Below are positions 7,220 through 15,380 of a stretch of 64,000 bases of DNA, piece after piece; position 1 is the first letter of the stretch; each line of letters begins with the position of its first letter. Location: NCBI RefSeq assembly GCF_014303395.1, contig NZ_CP060298.1, positions 5,565,851-5,629,850 on the forward strand, read 5' to 3'. The translations under genes and the position numbers were made by a program. Under the pieces are notes generated by a model. That model saw only the letters and a program-made list of their open reading frames with translations, did not search any database and was not told the origin of the DNA. The DNA comes from Nakamurella sp. PAMC28650 (lineage in GTDB: Bacteria; Actinomycetota; Actinomycetes; Mycobacteriales; Nakamurellaceae).

Positions 7220-8053
7220 TCAGCCGTGCAGGAGCCGGAGCAGCATCGCCACCTCGGCGGCCACGGCGTCCCGTCCGGGGCCGAGGTACTTCCGCGGATC
7301 GGTGACCTTCGGATCAGCGTGCAGCACCTGCCGGACCACCGCGGTCATCACCTGGTTCAGCCTGGTCGCGATGTTCACCTTCGCCATGCCCACCTTGACC
7401 GCAGCGACCAGCCCGGGGTCGTCGACGCCCGAGGAGCCATGCAGCACAAGCGGAACCGGCACACTCTGGTGGAGCCACCTGACCAGTTCCAGATCGACCT
7501 GGGCCGATCGGTCGGCCATCGCGTGGGAGGTCCCCACCGCTACCGCGAGGCTGTCCACCCCGGTCGCGGCGACGAAAGCCGCCGCCTCGGTCGGGTCCGT
7601 CCGCACCCCGGGGGCGTGCGCACCGTCCTTGCCGCCGACCTCGCCGAGCTCGGCTTCGACGGCGACGCCGGCGGAATGGCAGCGAGCCACCACCGCGGCC
7701 GTACGGACCTGATTCTGCTCGTAGGGCAGCTTGGCACCGTCGAACATCACGGAGGTGAAGCCGAGGGCGACGGCCTGGTCGATCAGATCTTCGCTCTCAG
7801 CGTGGTCGAGGTGGACCACCACCGGAACGGTTGCCTGTGCGGCGATCGCCAGACTGGCCGCCCCGATCCCGGCCAGCCCACGGTGGAATGCGGCCGTGTT
7901 CTCCGAGACCTGCAGTACTACCGGCAGTCCGGCTCGCTCGGCACCGGCGACGATGGCTTCGGCGTGCTCGATCTGGATCACGTTGAACGCACCGACGGCG
8001 TAGCCGCCCGCGCTGGCACCGGCCAGCAGCGGGCGGGGGTCTGACAAGGTCAC
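7220..8053 (-). CDS. Class II (zinc) sugar-bisphosphate aldolase, GatY/Fba-like
   Basis: The 277-residue product is a class II aldolase: cleavage of a ketose-1,6-bisphosphate or related sugar to DHAP and an aldehyde. Motifs seen are AFNVIQIEHAEAI, the zinc-ligand HLDHAES, EAELGEVGGKD, the zinc His in VGTSHAM and the phosphate-binding LHGSSGV. The length fits GatY/KbaY-type tagatose-bisphosphate aldolases better than glycolytic Fba. It starts with GTG after GGGAGA. It is last in the DeoR-headed catabolic operon and would receive the phosphorylated product of the PfkB-type kinase. Substrate stereochemistry cannot be told from sequence. Confidence 0.82.
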   Translation of the reverse strand: MTLSDPRPLLAGASAGGYAVGAFNVIQIEHAEAIVAGAERAGLPVVLQVSENTAAFHRGLAGIGAASLAIAAQATVPVVVHLDHAESEDLIDQAVALGFTSVMFDGAKLPYEQNQVRTAAVVARCHSAGVAVEAELGEVGGKDGAHAPGVRTDPTEAAAFVAATGVDSLAVAVGTSHAMADRSAQVDLELVRWLHQSVPVPLVLHGSSGVDDPGLVAAVKVGMAKVNIATRLNQVMTAVVRQVLHADPKVTDPRKYLGPGRDAVAAEVAMLLRLLHG

Positions 8054-8185
8054 TGGGTCTCCCTGGGTCGTGAGTGCGGACGAATGGCCGGTTGCGCAGA
8101 CAGAAGTGCCCGTTTCAAGGTCTGCGCGCCCCGATGCGGGCCGAAGCGGGCGCGGCGGGAGTTCTTGTATGCGCCGAGGGGGCCG

Positions 8186-9679
8186 TCACCGCGCCTCGAC
8201 CGACTGCAGGGCCGCCACGGTGGCCGACCAGATGCGGTAGCGACTGTCCAGCAGCGGCTTGCGCTCCGGACGGGGGTGCTGGGTCCGGACGACCGTGACG
8301 CAGGCCTGCGCCGCCTGGTCGATGTCGGCGAACACACCGGCTCCGACGCCGGCCAGCATGGCCGATCCCCGGGCACCCGCCTCGACCGCGTCGGTCACCT
8401 CCACCGACAGCCCGGTGGCGTCGGCGAACAGCTGGGTCCATGCGGCGCTACGACTTCCACCTCCCGCAAGACGGACGGGGCGGGTGTCGATGGGCCCGGC
8501 GTTCTCCAGCGCCTCGAGGTGATAGCGGTGGGTGAAGACGACACCCTCGAGGCCGGCCCGCAGCATGTCGGCCGGTCCGTGCCAACTACCGAGACCGGTG
8601 AAGGCACCTCGGATCGCCGGCGTCAGCATGGTGCCGTAGACGAACGGCAGGAAGAACGGGTCGTCCGGGGCCACCGCCCCGCCGCCGCGGTCGGCCAGAG
8701 CCGCCGCGACCGCCTCGCCGACGAAGTCGGACGGCTGGACGGTGACCTGCCGAACCCAGTCGACCGCCGTCGCCCCGGCCGGCGAGGTGGACATCAGCAG
8801 GAACCGTCCGTCGGTCAGGGAACCCCGCGCCTGCCACTGCCACGAGGGCAGCGCGTCCGGCCCGACCAACTGGTTGATGTTGAAGGTGCCCATGATCGCG
8901 CTGACGCTTCCCAGCGTCAGCGCTCCGATGCCCAGAGCGGCGGCGTGGACGTCATGACTGCCGGTGATGACCGGCGTGCCCACCCGCAGACCCGTTGCAG
9001 CGGATGCTTTCTCCGTGACCCGGCCGGCCACCGCCGCGCTCGGCAGGATCGGCGGCAGCAGGTGCGCCGCGTCGGTCAGCCCGCAGAGCTCGATCGCCTC
9101 CGGGGACCACTGACGGGCCCGGACGTCGCAGAGCCCGGCAGCCGCCTCCGTGGGGTCGGTGGCCACCTCGCCGGTCAGTTGCAGACGGAGCCAGTCCTTG
9201 CAGAAGAGCATGTGCGCGGCCCGCTCGAAAGATTCGGGCTCGTGGTCCCGCAGCCACGACAGCGTGGCGGGGGGGGTGTAGGGCGCCGGGACCTGCCCGG
9301 TGATGGCCATCAGCCGCTCGGACACCGCGCCGGTGTTCCAGCGGTCGCAGTAGGACGCCGCCCGGGAGTCGGTGGCCAGGATCGCCGCCCTGACCGGACG
9401 GAGACCGGCGTCGACCAGGTAGAGACCGTCGCCGTGCGCACCGATCCCGACGCTGACCACCTCCGAGGCGTCGATGCCCGCGTCGGCCAGTGCGTCGGCA
9501 ACGGCGCCGGCCGCGGATGTCCAGACGACGTCCATGTCCCTCTCCTGCCAACGCGGGTGCAGGCTGAAGGTTGCAGTAGGCCTTGCGCCACGGCCGATCT
9601 CGGCGCCACGATCGTCGAAGACGGCCGCTTTGATGACGGTGTGGCCCGCGTCGACGCCGACCAGGTAGCCGCCGCTCAC
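8186..9679 (-). CDS. FGGY family carbohydrate kinase
   Basis: The 497-residue protein is an FGGY sugar kinase resembling the xylulose/L-xylulose kinase group. The N-terminal phosphate loop is YLVGVDAGHTVIKAAVFD, the sugar-binding region includes GIGAHGDGLYLVD and ITGSHDVHAAALG, and the ATP site is VRLAGGGSRSAAWTQLFAD. The GTG start at 9679 overlaps the stop of the upstream dehydrogenase as GTGA, showing translational coupling; an in-frame TTG six bases earlier is less likely. Together with the dehydrogenase and aldolase it would channel a polyol or pentulose-type substrate. The exact sugar is not identifiable. Confidence 0.85.
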   Translation of the reverse strand: MSGGYLVGVDAGHTVIKAAVFDDRGAEIGRGARPTATFSLHPRWQERDMDVVWTSAAGAVADALADAGIDASEVVSVGIGAHGDGLYLVDAGLRPVRAAILATDSRAASYCDRWNTGAVSERLMAITGQVPAPYTPPATLSWLRDHEPESFERAAHMLFCKDWLRLQLTGEVATDPTEAAAGLCDVRARQWSPEAIELCGLTDAAHLLPPILPSAAVAGRVTEKASAATGLRVGTPVITGSHDVHAAALGIGALTLGSVSAIMGTFNINQLVGPDALPSWQWQARGSLTDGRFLLMSTSPAGATAVDWVRQVTVQPSDFVGEAVAAALADRGGGAVAPDDPFFLPFVYGTMLTPAIRGAFTGLGSWHGPADMLRAGLEGVVFTHRYHLEALENAGPIDTRPVRLAGGGSRSAAWTQLFADATGLSVEVTDAVEAGARGSAMLAGVGAGVFADIDQAAQACVTVVRTQHPRPERKPLLDSRYRIWSATVAALQSVEAR

Positions 9680-10788
9680 CGCCAACCCAGTTCCTTCGCG
9701 TTGACCGCCTCGAACACCCTGCCGGTGGCGGCGAATTCGGCTGCGGCGGCGACCACCATCCGGGCGGAGGTGATGTTGGTGCCGGCCGTGTCACCGCCGA
9801 AATGGGTGGTCATGGTGACGTTGTCCAGCTTCCGCCAGCGTGAGTCGGGTGGCAGTGGCTCGTCGTCGAAGACATCCAGCGCCGCACCGGAGATGCCGCC
9901 GGCTGCCAGTACCTCGTAGAGGGCGTCGTAGTCGACCAGCCGGGAGCGGGCACCGTTGATGAAGTAGGCGCCCGCCTTCATGGCGGCGAACTGCTCCCTG
10001 CCGATGAAGCGGGAGGTCTCCGGCGACAACCTGGCCAGGACCAGGATGAAGTCCGACTGCTCGAAGACGTCGATCAGGCTGTCCACCTTGGTGACACCGG
10101 ACTCGGCGAGCGACTCGGCCGAGGCGTAAGGGTCGTAGGCGATCAGTTTCGGGCCGAATCCGGAGACCCGCTGCGAGAACACCCTCCCGACGTGGCCGAA
10201 CCCGACCATACCGACGGTGGAATGGGCGATCTCGACCCGGCTCCCCGGGAAGTCCTTGCGCCATCCGCCGGATTTGATCGACTGGTCGGCGCGGGAGATG
10301 TTGCGGGTCTCGGACAGCATCAGACCGATCTGCAGTTCGGCGACCGCGCCGGCGTTCCGCCCCATCGCCGGGACGACACCGATACCGCGGGCCGTGGCGG
10401 CGGCCACGTCGATGTTCTCCAGGCCCGCTCTGGCGACCGAGATCAGCTTGAGATCGGCGCCGGCCGCGATGACGTCGGCCCCGACCGGCGCGAAGTGCAG
10501 GCCGAGCACGGCGGCACCTGCGACGGCGGCCAGGATCTCGGGTGACGCGGGCACCTGGTTCGGTCCTCTGACTTCCATGATGGCCTGCGCCGCATGATGT
10601 TCGGACTTGTTACCGGTCAGCGCAACACCCCGTAGGGACAACCGGCCGGCTCGATCGGGCGGCAGATGACCGAGAGCGTCGGCATAGTCGTCGACCGTGA
10701 TGAACCCGTCGCCGACCACCAGGAGATCGAGCGGCGTCACGGGCGGGAGGATGGGGCTGTCGGTGGGCGTCGGGCTGTCGGCGGTCAT
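9676..10788 (-). CDS. D-2-hydroxyacid dehydrogenase family protein
   Basis: The 370-residue protein belongs to the NAD-dependent D-2-hydroxyacid dehydrogenase family (phosphoglycerate dehydrogenase-like). The Rossmann motif is TVGMVGFGHVGRVF near residue 200, the catalytic Arg is in ISVARAGLENID and the catalytic His in TTHFGGDTAGTN; FDDEPLPPDS is the usual pre-His loop. The start at 10788 follows AAGGACC. It lies between PfkB and FGGY kinase genes and overlaps the latter by 4 bases. An oxidation or reduction of a sugar acid within the same pathway is plausible, not proven. Confidence 0.82.
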   Translation of the reverse strand: MTADSPTPTDSPILPPVTPLDLLVVGDGFITVDDYADALGHLPPDRAGRLSLRGVALTGNKSEHHAAQAIMEVRGPNQVPASPEILAAVAGAAVLGLHFAPVGADVIAAGADLKLISVARAGLENIDVAAATARGIGVVPAMGRNAGAVAELQIGLMLSETRNISRADQSIKSGGWRKDFPGSRVEIAHSTVGMVGFGHVGRVFSQRVSGFGPKLIAYDPYASAESLAESGVTKVDSLIDVFEQSDFILVLARLSPETSRFIGREQFAAMKAGAYFINGARSRLVDYDALYEVLAAGGISGAALDVFDDEPLPPDSRWRKLDNVTMTTHFGGDTAGTNITSARMVVAAAAEFAATGRVFEAVNAKELGWR

Positions 10789-10819
10789 GGAGGTCCTTCT
10801 ACTGGGCGGGTCGGAATGG

Positions 10820-11800
10820 TCAGGACAGGGCGGTGATGCGGACGGCGGTGACGTCGGCCCCGCCCGCCACGTCACCGGAGGTGCTCTGCATCGCGCAGGC
10901 GGCGGTCCCCCAGGCCACCGCGGTGGCGAGCGCACCGCCGGGCGCTGGGATCTCGCCCGGATTCGCCGAGCCCGCGACCGACAGGAAGCCCGCCAGCAGC
11001 GCATCACCGGCACCGACGGTGTTGACCGGCACGATGGCCGGCGCGACGGCGTGCCAACAGCCGCGGCCGTCGGCGTAGACCGCGCCGCCGGCACCCAGCG
11101 TCGCCAGCACGGCGCCACCGGTGCGCGCCGAGAGTTGTTGCGCCCAGCCGGAAGCCAGCTCGACCAGGGATGTTCCGGCGGAATCGCGACCGTCGGGATC
11201 GAGGGTGTGCACGTCGACCCCGATCAGCTCGGCCAGTTCGAGGTGGTTGGGGGCGATCAGATCGGGCCGGGCCGCCAGCGCCGCATCCAGCGCCGCGCCG
11301 GAGGAGTCGACCGCGCTGCGCGCACCGAGCCGCCGGGCCAACTCGACCAGTTGCGCCGGCAACTGATCAGCGCCGGCCGGGACAGACCCGGAACACAGCA
11401 CCCAGGCGCCCGGGTGCTGCAGCAGCAGGTCCTCGACGATCCGCTTCACGTCGTCCCAGACCGATTCCGGCAAGCCCGGGGAGGGCGCATTCATCTTCGT
11501 GGTGGAGTGGCCGACAACGGCCAGCGTGGTATTGGTCCTGGTGGGTATCGATGTCTGCACGGCCAGGAACGGCACCGCATCCGCGGTCAGCAGTTCGGCC
11601 AGATGACGACCCTCCGGGCCGCCGAGGGGGAGAACGGCGACGGTGGCGGCCCCGGCGGCAGCCAGCGCCCTGGACACGTTGACGCCCTTGCCGCTTGCCT
11701 CGACCTCGCTCGAGATCGCCCTGTTGACACGACCTTCGAGCATCTGCGCGGCCCGGTACGTCCGATCGAGGCCCGGTGCCGGCGTGACGGTCAGGATCAT
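10820..11800 (-). CDS. PfkB family kinase, 1-phosphofructokinase/tagatose-6-phosphate kinase type
   Basis: The 326-residue protein is a PfkB sugar kinase. It opens with ILTVTPAPGLDRTY, the hexose-phosphate kinase signature that differs from ribokinase, has EASGKGVNVSRALAAAG, and ends with the ATP-site motif VNTVGAGDALLAGFL carrying the catalytic Asp. Enzymes of this subgroup phosphorylate fructose-1-P or tagatose-6-P, which fits the downstream class II aldolase. Its ATG overlaps the DeoR stop (ATGA), so regulator and kinase are translationally coupled. No PTS component is visible nearby. Confidence 0.85.
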   Translation of the reverse strand: MILTVTPAPGLDRTYRAAQMLEGRVNRAISSEVEASGKGVNVSRALAAAGAATVAVLPLGGPEGRHLAELLTADAVPFLAVQTSIPTRTNTTLAVVGHSTTKMNAPSPGLPESVWDDVKRIVEDLLLQHPGAWVLCSGSVPAGADQLPAQLVELARRLGARSAVDSSGAALDAALAARPDLIAPNHLELAELIGVDVHTLDPDGRDSAGTSLVELASGWAQQLSARTGGAVLATLGAGGAVYADGRGCWHAVAPAIVPVNTVGAGDALLAGFLSVAGSANPGEIPAPGGALATAVAWGTAACAMQSTSGDVAGGADVTAVRITALS

Positions 11801-12558
11801 GTGAGGACCACTTGAACCCCCTGCTTGCGAATGGCTTCGACGACCCCTCCGGGCGCGGAGGTCTCGGTGACGATCAGATCCATGTCGGTGACCCTGGCGA
11901 ATCTGGCGAACGCGTCGTGGCCGAACTTGGTGGCGTCCGCCAGCAGCACCCGACGACGAGAAGCAGCCACCGCAGCCGTCTTCACCGTCGCGACGGCCAG
12001 ATCGGGACAGCTCAGACCGTGCCGGGCGGTCACCCCGTTCGCCCCGAGGAAGGCGACGTCGATCGCGAACTCCGACAGCATGCCGGCCGGCAGGGCACCC
12101 GCTGCGGCCAGCGAACCGGATCGGACCGGGCCGCCCAGCAGGATCAACGAGATGCGGGGGTGGGCGTTGAGGACGGTGACCACCGGGATCGAGCCGGTGA
12201 CGACGGTCAGCGGGCGTTCCGGGTCCAGCGTCAGGGCCACCATCACGGCCGTCGAGCCCTCGTCCAGGAAGATCACCTCGGCGTCACGGATCTCGGCCCG
12301 GGCGCGCGCGGCGATACGCGTCTTCTCCGGCTGGTTGCGTGCGGATCGGCTGCTGACGGTCCCCTCGAAACCGATCCGGTCGGCCGGCAGCGCACCTCCG
12401 TGCACCCGGTTGACCAGACCCTGCTTCGCCAGGTCCGCCAGATCCCGGCGAACCGTCTCCGGCGCCACCAGGAAGCTGCCGGCGAGGTCGTTGACGGCGA
12501 CCCGACCGTCACGCCGCGCGATGGCCAGGATCTGCTGGCGACGCTCCACCGCGTACAT
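11797..12558 (-). CDS. DeoR family transcriptional regulator
   Basis: This 253-residue protein has the DeoR helix-turn-helix at the N-terminus (MYAVERRQQILAIARRDGRVAVNDLA then VAPETVRRDLADLAKQGLVNRVHGGA) and the DeoRC sugar-phosphate sensor with IFLDEGSTAVMVA. Such regulators repress sugar-catabolic operons until a phosphosugar binds. It is the first gene of the PfkB/dehydrogenase/FGGY/aldolase operon, so autoregulation is likely. The ATG at 12558 starts the classical MYA sequence and follows GAGGGAGG; a 15-residue in-frame extension is rejected. Confidence 0.88.
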   Translation of the reverse strand: MYAVERRQQILAIARRDGRVAVNDLAGSFLVAPETVRRDLADLAKQGLVNRVHGGALPADRIGFEGTVSSRSARNQPEKTRIAARARAEIRDAEVIFLDEGSTAVMVALTLDPERPLTVVTGSIPVVTVLNAHPRISLILLGGPVRSGSLAAAGALPAGMLSEFAIDVAFLGANGVTARHGLSCPDLAVATVKTAAVAASRRRVLLADATKFGHDAFARFARVTDMDLIVTETSAPGGVVEAIRKQGVQVVLT

Positions 12559-12805
12559 GGCGCCGTCGCCTCCCTCGCTGATCCCGCATCTCCTCGCATC
12601 CACGACCTGCGTCGGCCCGGTTCTTCACCGGCTTGCCTGCCCGTTTCGGTGGGCACCGGTTTGTTCCTGGCCGTTTGAGCTTGACCCACCTCACCCTCCC
12701 GCGCAAGCTGTCCCTGGAACGGACGCGAACTTCGGCCAGGTGGTTCAGGTCGGGCAGGTCCGGGCACGCACACGATTGCTCCAACCCGACCGCCCAAGGA
12801 TGACG

Positions 12806-15245
12806 ATGTCCCAGAACGGCAACAACAGCACCCCGGTCACCGAGCCGACCGCGCCCACCGCCGACCGGTTCGACGCGCTCGTCGCCGGCCTCCCGCTGGA
12901 GCGCAGGGTCACCCTGCTGACCGGCCACACTGCGTTCACGATGACTCCGGAACCGTCGATCGGACTCGGCGAGATCGCCCTGTCCGACGGGCCGACCGGT
13001 GTCCGCGGCCTGAAGTTCACCGGGGGACGGCAGGTCTCGCTGTTTCCCAACGCCACCCTCCTGGCCTCGGCCTGGAGCCAGGACAACGCCGAACTCGTCG
13101 GTGGCCTCCTCGCCGAGGAGGCCATGGCCCAGGAGATCCACGTGGTCCTGGGCCCGACCATCAACCTGCACCGCTCCCTGCTGGGAGGACGGCTTTTCGA
13201 GGCCTACTCCGAGGACCCGCTGCTGACCGGCCGACTCGCCGCCGCCTACGTCCGGGGTCTGCAGCGGCACGGCGTGGGCGCCTGCCTGAAGCACCTGGTG
13301 GCCAACGAGTCCGAGACCCAGCGCAACTCGATGAACAGCCGGCTGGACGAGGCGACGCTGCGGGAGCTCTACCTGCTGCCGTTCGAGATCGCCGTGCAGG
13401 AGTCGCAGCCCTGGTCGGTGATGGCCGCCTACAACGACGTCAACGGTGTCGCCGCGACCGAACAGGACCACGTCATCAACCGAATCCTCAAGGGCGAGTG
13501 GAGTTTCGACGGCCTGGTGATGTCCGACTGGTTCGCCACCAAGACCGCGGCCGCAGCGGCCAACGGAGGGCTCGACCTGGTCATGCCGGGTCCGGCCGGG
13601 CCGTGGGGCGACGCACTCGTCGCCGCAGTACGGGCCGGCGAGGTGGACGAAACCACCATCGACGACCACCTCCGCCGGATCCTGTTGCTGGCCGAGCGGG
13701 TCGGTGCCCTCGGCGGGCCGCGGGTCTTCCCGACGGACCTGCCCGCACCGGACAGCAGCATCCGCCGCGAACAGCTCACCCGACTGGCCGCCGACGGTAT
13801 CACCGTGCTGACCAACTCCGGAGTCCTCCCGTTGGCCCCCCACAGCTCGGTCGCCCTGATCGGCCGGCATGCGATCGAGACGATCGACATGGGCGGCGGT
13901 TCGGCCCAGGTCAACCCGCCCTACCAGGTCAGCGTCGCCCAGGGTCTGCTCGAGTTGCTCGGACGACGGCTGACCATCACCGACGGGGTCGAGGTCCGCA
14001 CCAGGCCGGTGGTCGCCCGCCCGGACTTCGTCACCGATCCGCGGACCGGGGGCCGGCGGGACGTTGATGCGCTACGGCACCCCGATGATCATGGTCGGTT
14101 TCGACGACGATCTCCCCAGACCCGCTGCCACCGCGGTCTTCCGGGCCCGGATCACCGCCCACGGACCCGTCGAGCTCGGCTTCGTGGGGCTCGGCCGCTG
14201 GCAACTCGATGCTGGAACCGAACGCCTCACGGCGACCATCACCCCGACGTCCGCCGACCCCGGGGAGGCCGTGCTGCGGCCACCGTCCAAGGTCTTCACC
14301 GTCGACGTGGACGGCGAACTCGACGTCGTCGCCACGGTGGACCTTCGCCCGGGGCCCGATGCCGGTGCCGCCGGTGGCCTCGGGATGGTCGGTCTGCTCG
14401 GGCTGGTCGCCCGCCCGGCGGCGCCTCCGGTCGAGCAGGTCCTGGCGGCTGCCGTCGCTGCCGCTGCCGCAGCCGATGTCGCGGTGGTCGTCGTCGGGCT
14501 GACCGAGGAGCAGGAGACCGAGTCGGTCGACAAGGACACTCTCGCGCTTCCCGGCGCGCAGGATGCGCTCGTCATTGCCGTGGCGACGGTGGCCAGGCAG
14601 ACCGTCGTCGTGGTCAATGCGGCCACACCGATCCTGATGCCGTGGCTGGACGCGGTCGACGCCGTGCTCTGGGTCGGTCTGCCCGGGCAGGAGGGCGGGC
14701 ACGCGGTGGCGGCCACCCTGGTCGGTGACATCGAACCGGCCGGCCGGCTCGTCACCACGTTCCCGGTCGCGGACGACGCCGCTCCCGCCTGGTCGGTGAC
14801 CCCGACGGACGGGACCCTGGAATACACGGAGGGAACCTTCATCGGCTACCGCGGCCACGCCGCCGGACACGCTCCGGCACCGGCCTTCTGGCTCGGCCAT
14901 GGCCTCGGCTACAGCACCTGGGAGTACGCCGAACCGGCGCTGGTGCCCGGCGGCTCCACCTCGCCGACGGTCGAGGTGTGCATCACCAACTCCGGTGCAC
15001 GGGACAGCCGGGAGGTCGTGCAGGTCTACTTCCAGCCGGTCGAGGCCGACCAACCGGTCCGCCTGGTCGGCTGGCAGGCCGCCCGGGTGGCCGGCGGTCT
15101 GAGCAGTACCGTCACCGTCGCGACCGACGCGAGGCTGTGGCGGCGGTGGGACACCTCGGTCGATCGCTGGACCGCACTGACCCCCGGCGGGAAACTGCTG
15201 ATCGCCCGCGGGCTCGGTGACGTCCGCGGAACCATCCAGCTGTGA
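12806..15245 (+). pseudogene. GH3 family beta-glucosidase, interrupted by an apparent 1-bp frameshift
   Basis: The first part (12806 to about 14052) encodes a GH3 barrel with KHLVANESETQRNSMNSRLD and the nucleophile Asp in GLVMSDWFATK. The reading then moves one base to the frame ending at 15245, which holds a PA14-like insert, the GH3 C domain (VVVVGLTEEQETESVDKD, VGLPGQEGGHAVAATLVGDI) and a fibronectin-like tail. Removing one G from the five-G run at 14048-14052 joins both halves into one protein of about 812 residues. GH3 enzymes release glucose or related sugars from beta-glycosides. The ATG at 12806 follows AAGGA at a good distance; the ATG at 12800 is too close. Real decay and sequencing error cannot be separated here. 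Confidence 0.8.
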
Positions 15246-15380
15246 GCCGGGATCGCCGGCTGTCGGGGTGAGTTGACGTCGGGGTCGCTCTGAGTGGTCC
15301 CTGGCTCGTCAGATGGTGGTGGTGTGCACTCCGACCAGGGGATACCGGATCGGCAGCCGACCACGGAGAATGACCCTCAA

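Noticed and set aside
6041..8044. A 667-codon plus-strand open frame
   Set aside because: It runs antisense to succinate-semialdehyde dehydrogenase and the aldolase, both with full catalytic motifs. Its translation is Arg/His/Gly-rich and has no domain, as expected for antisense frames in G+C-rich DNA.
8084..9919. A 611-codon plus-strand open frame
   Set aside because: It is antisense to the FGGY kinase and 2-hydroxyacid dehydrogenase; composition is low-complexity and no motif is seen.
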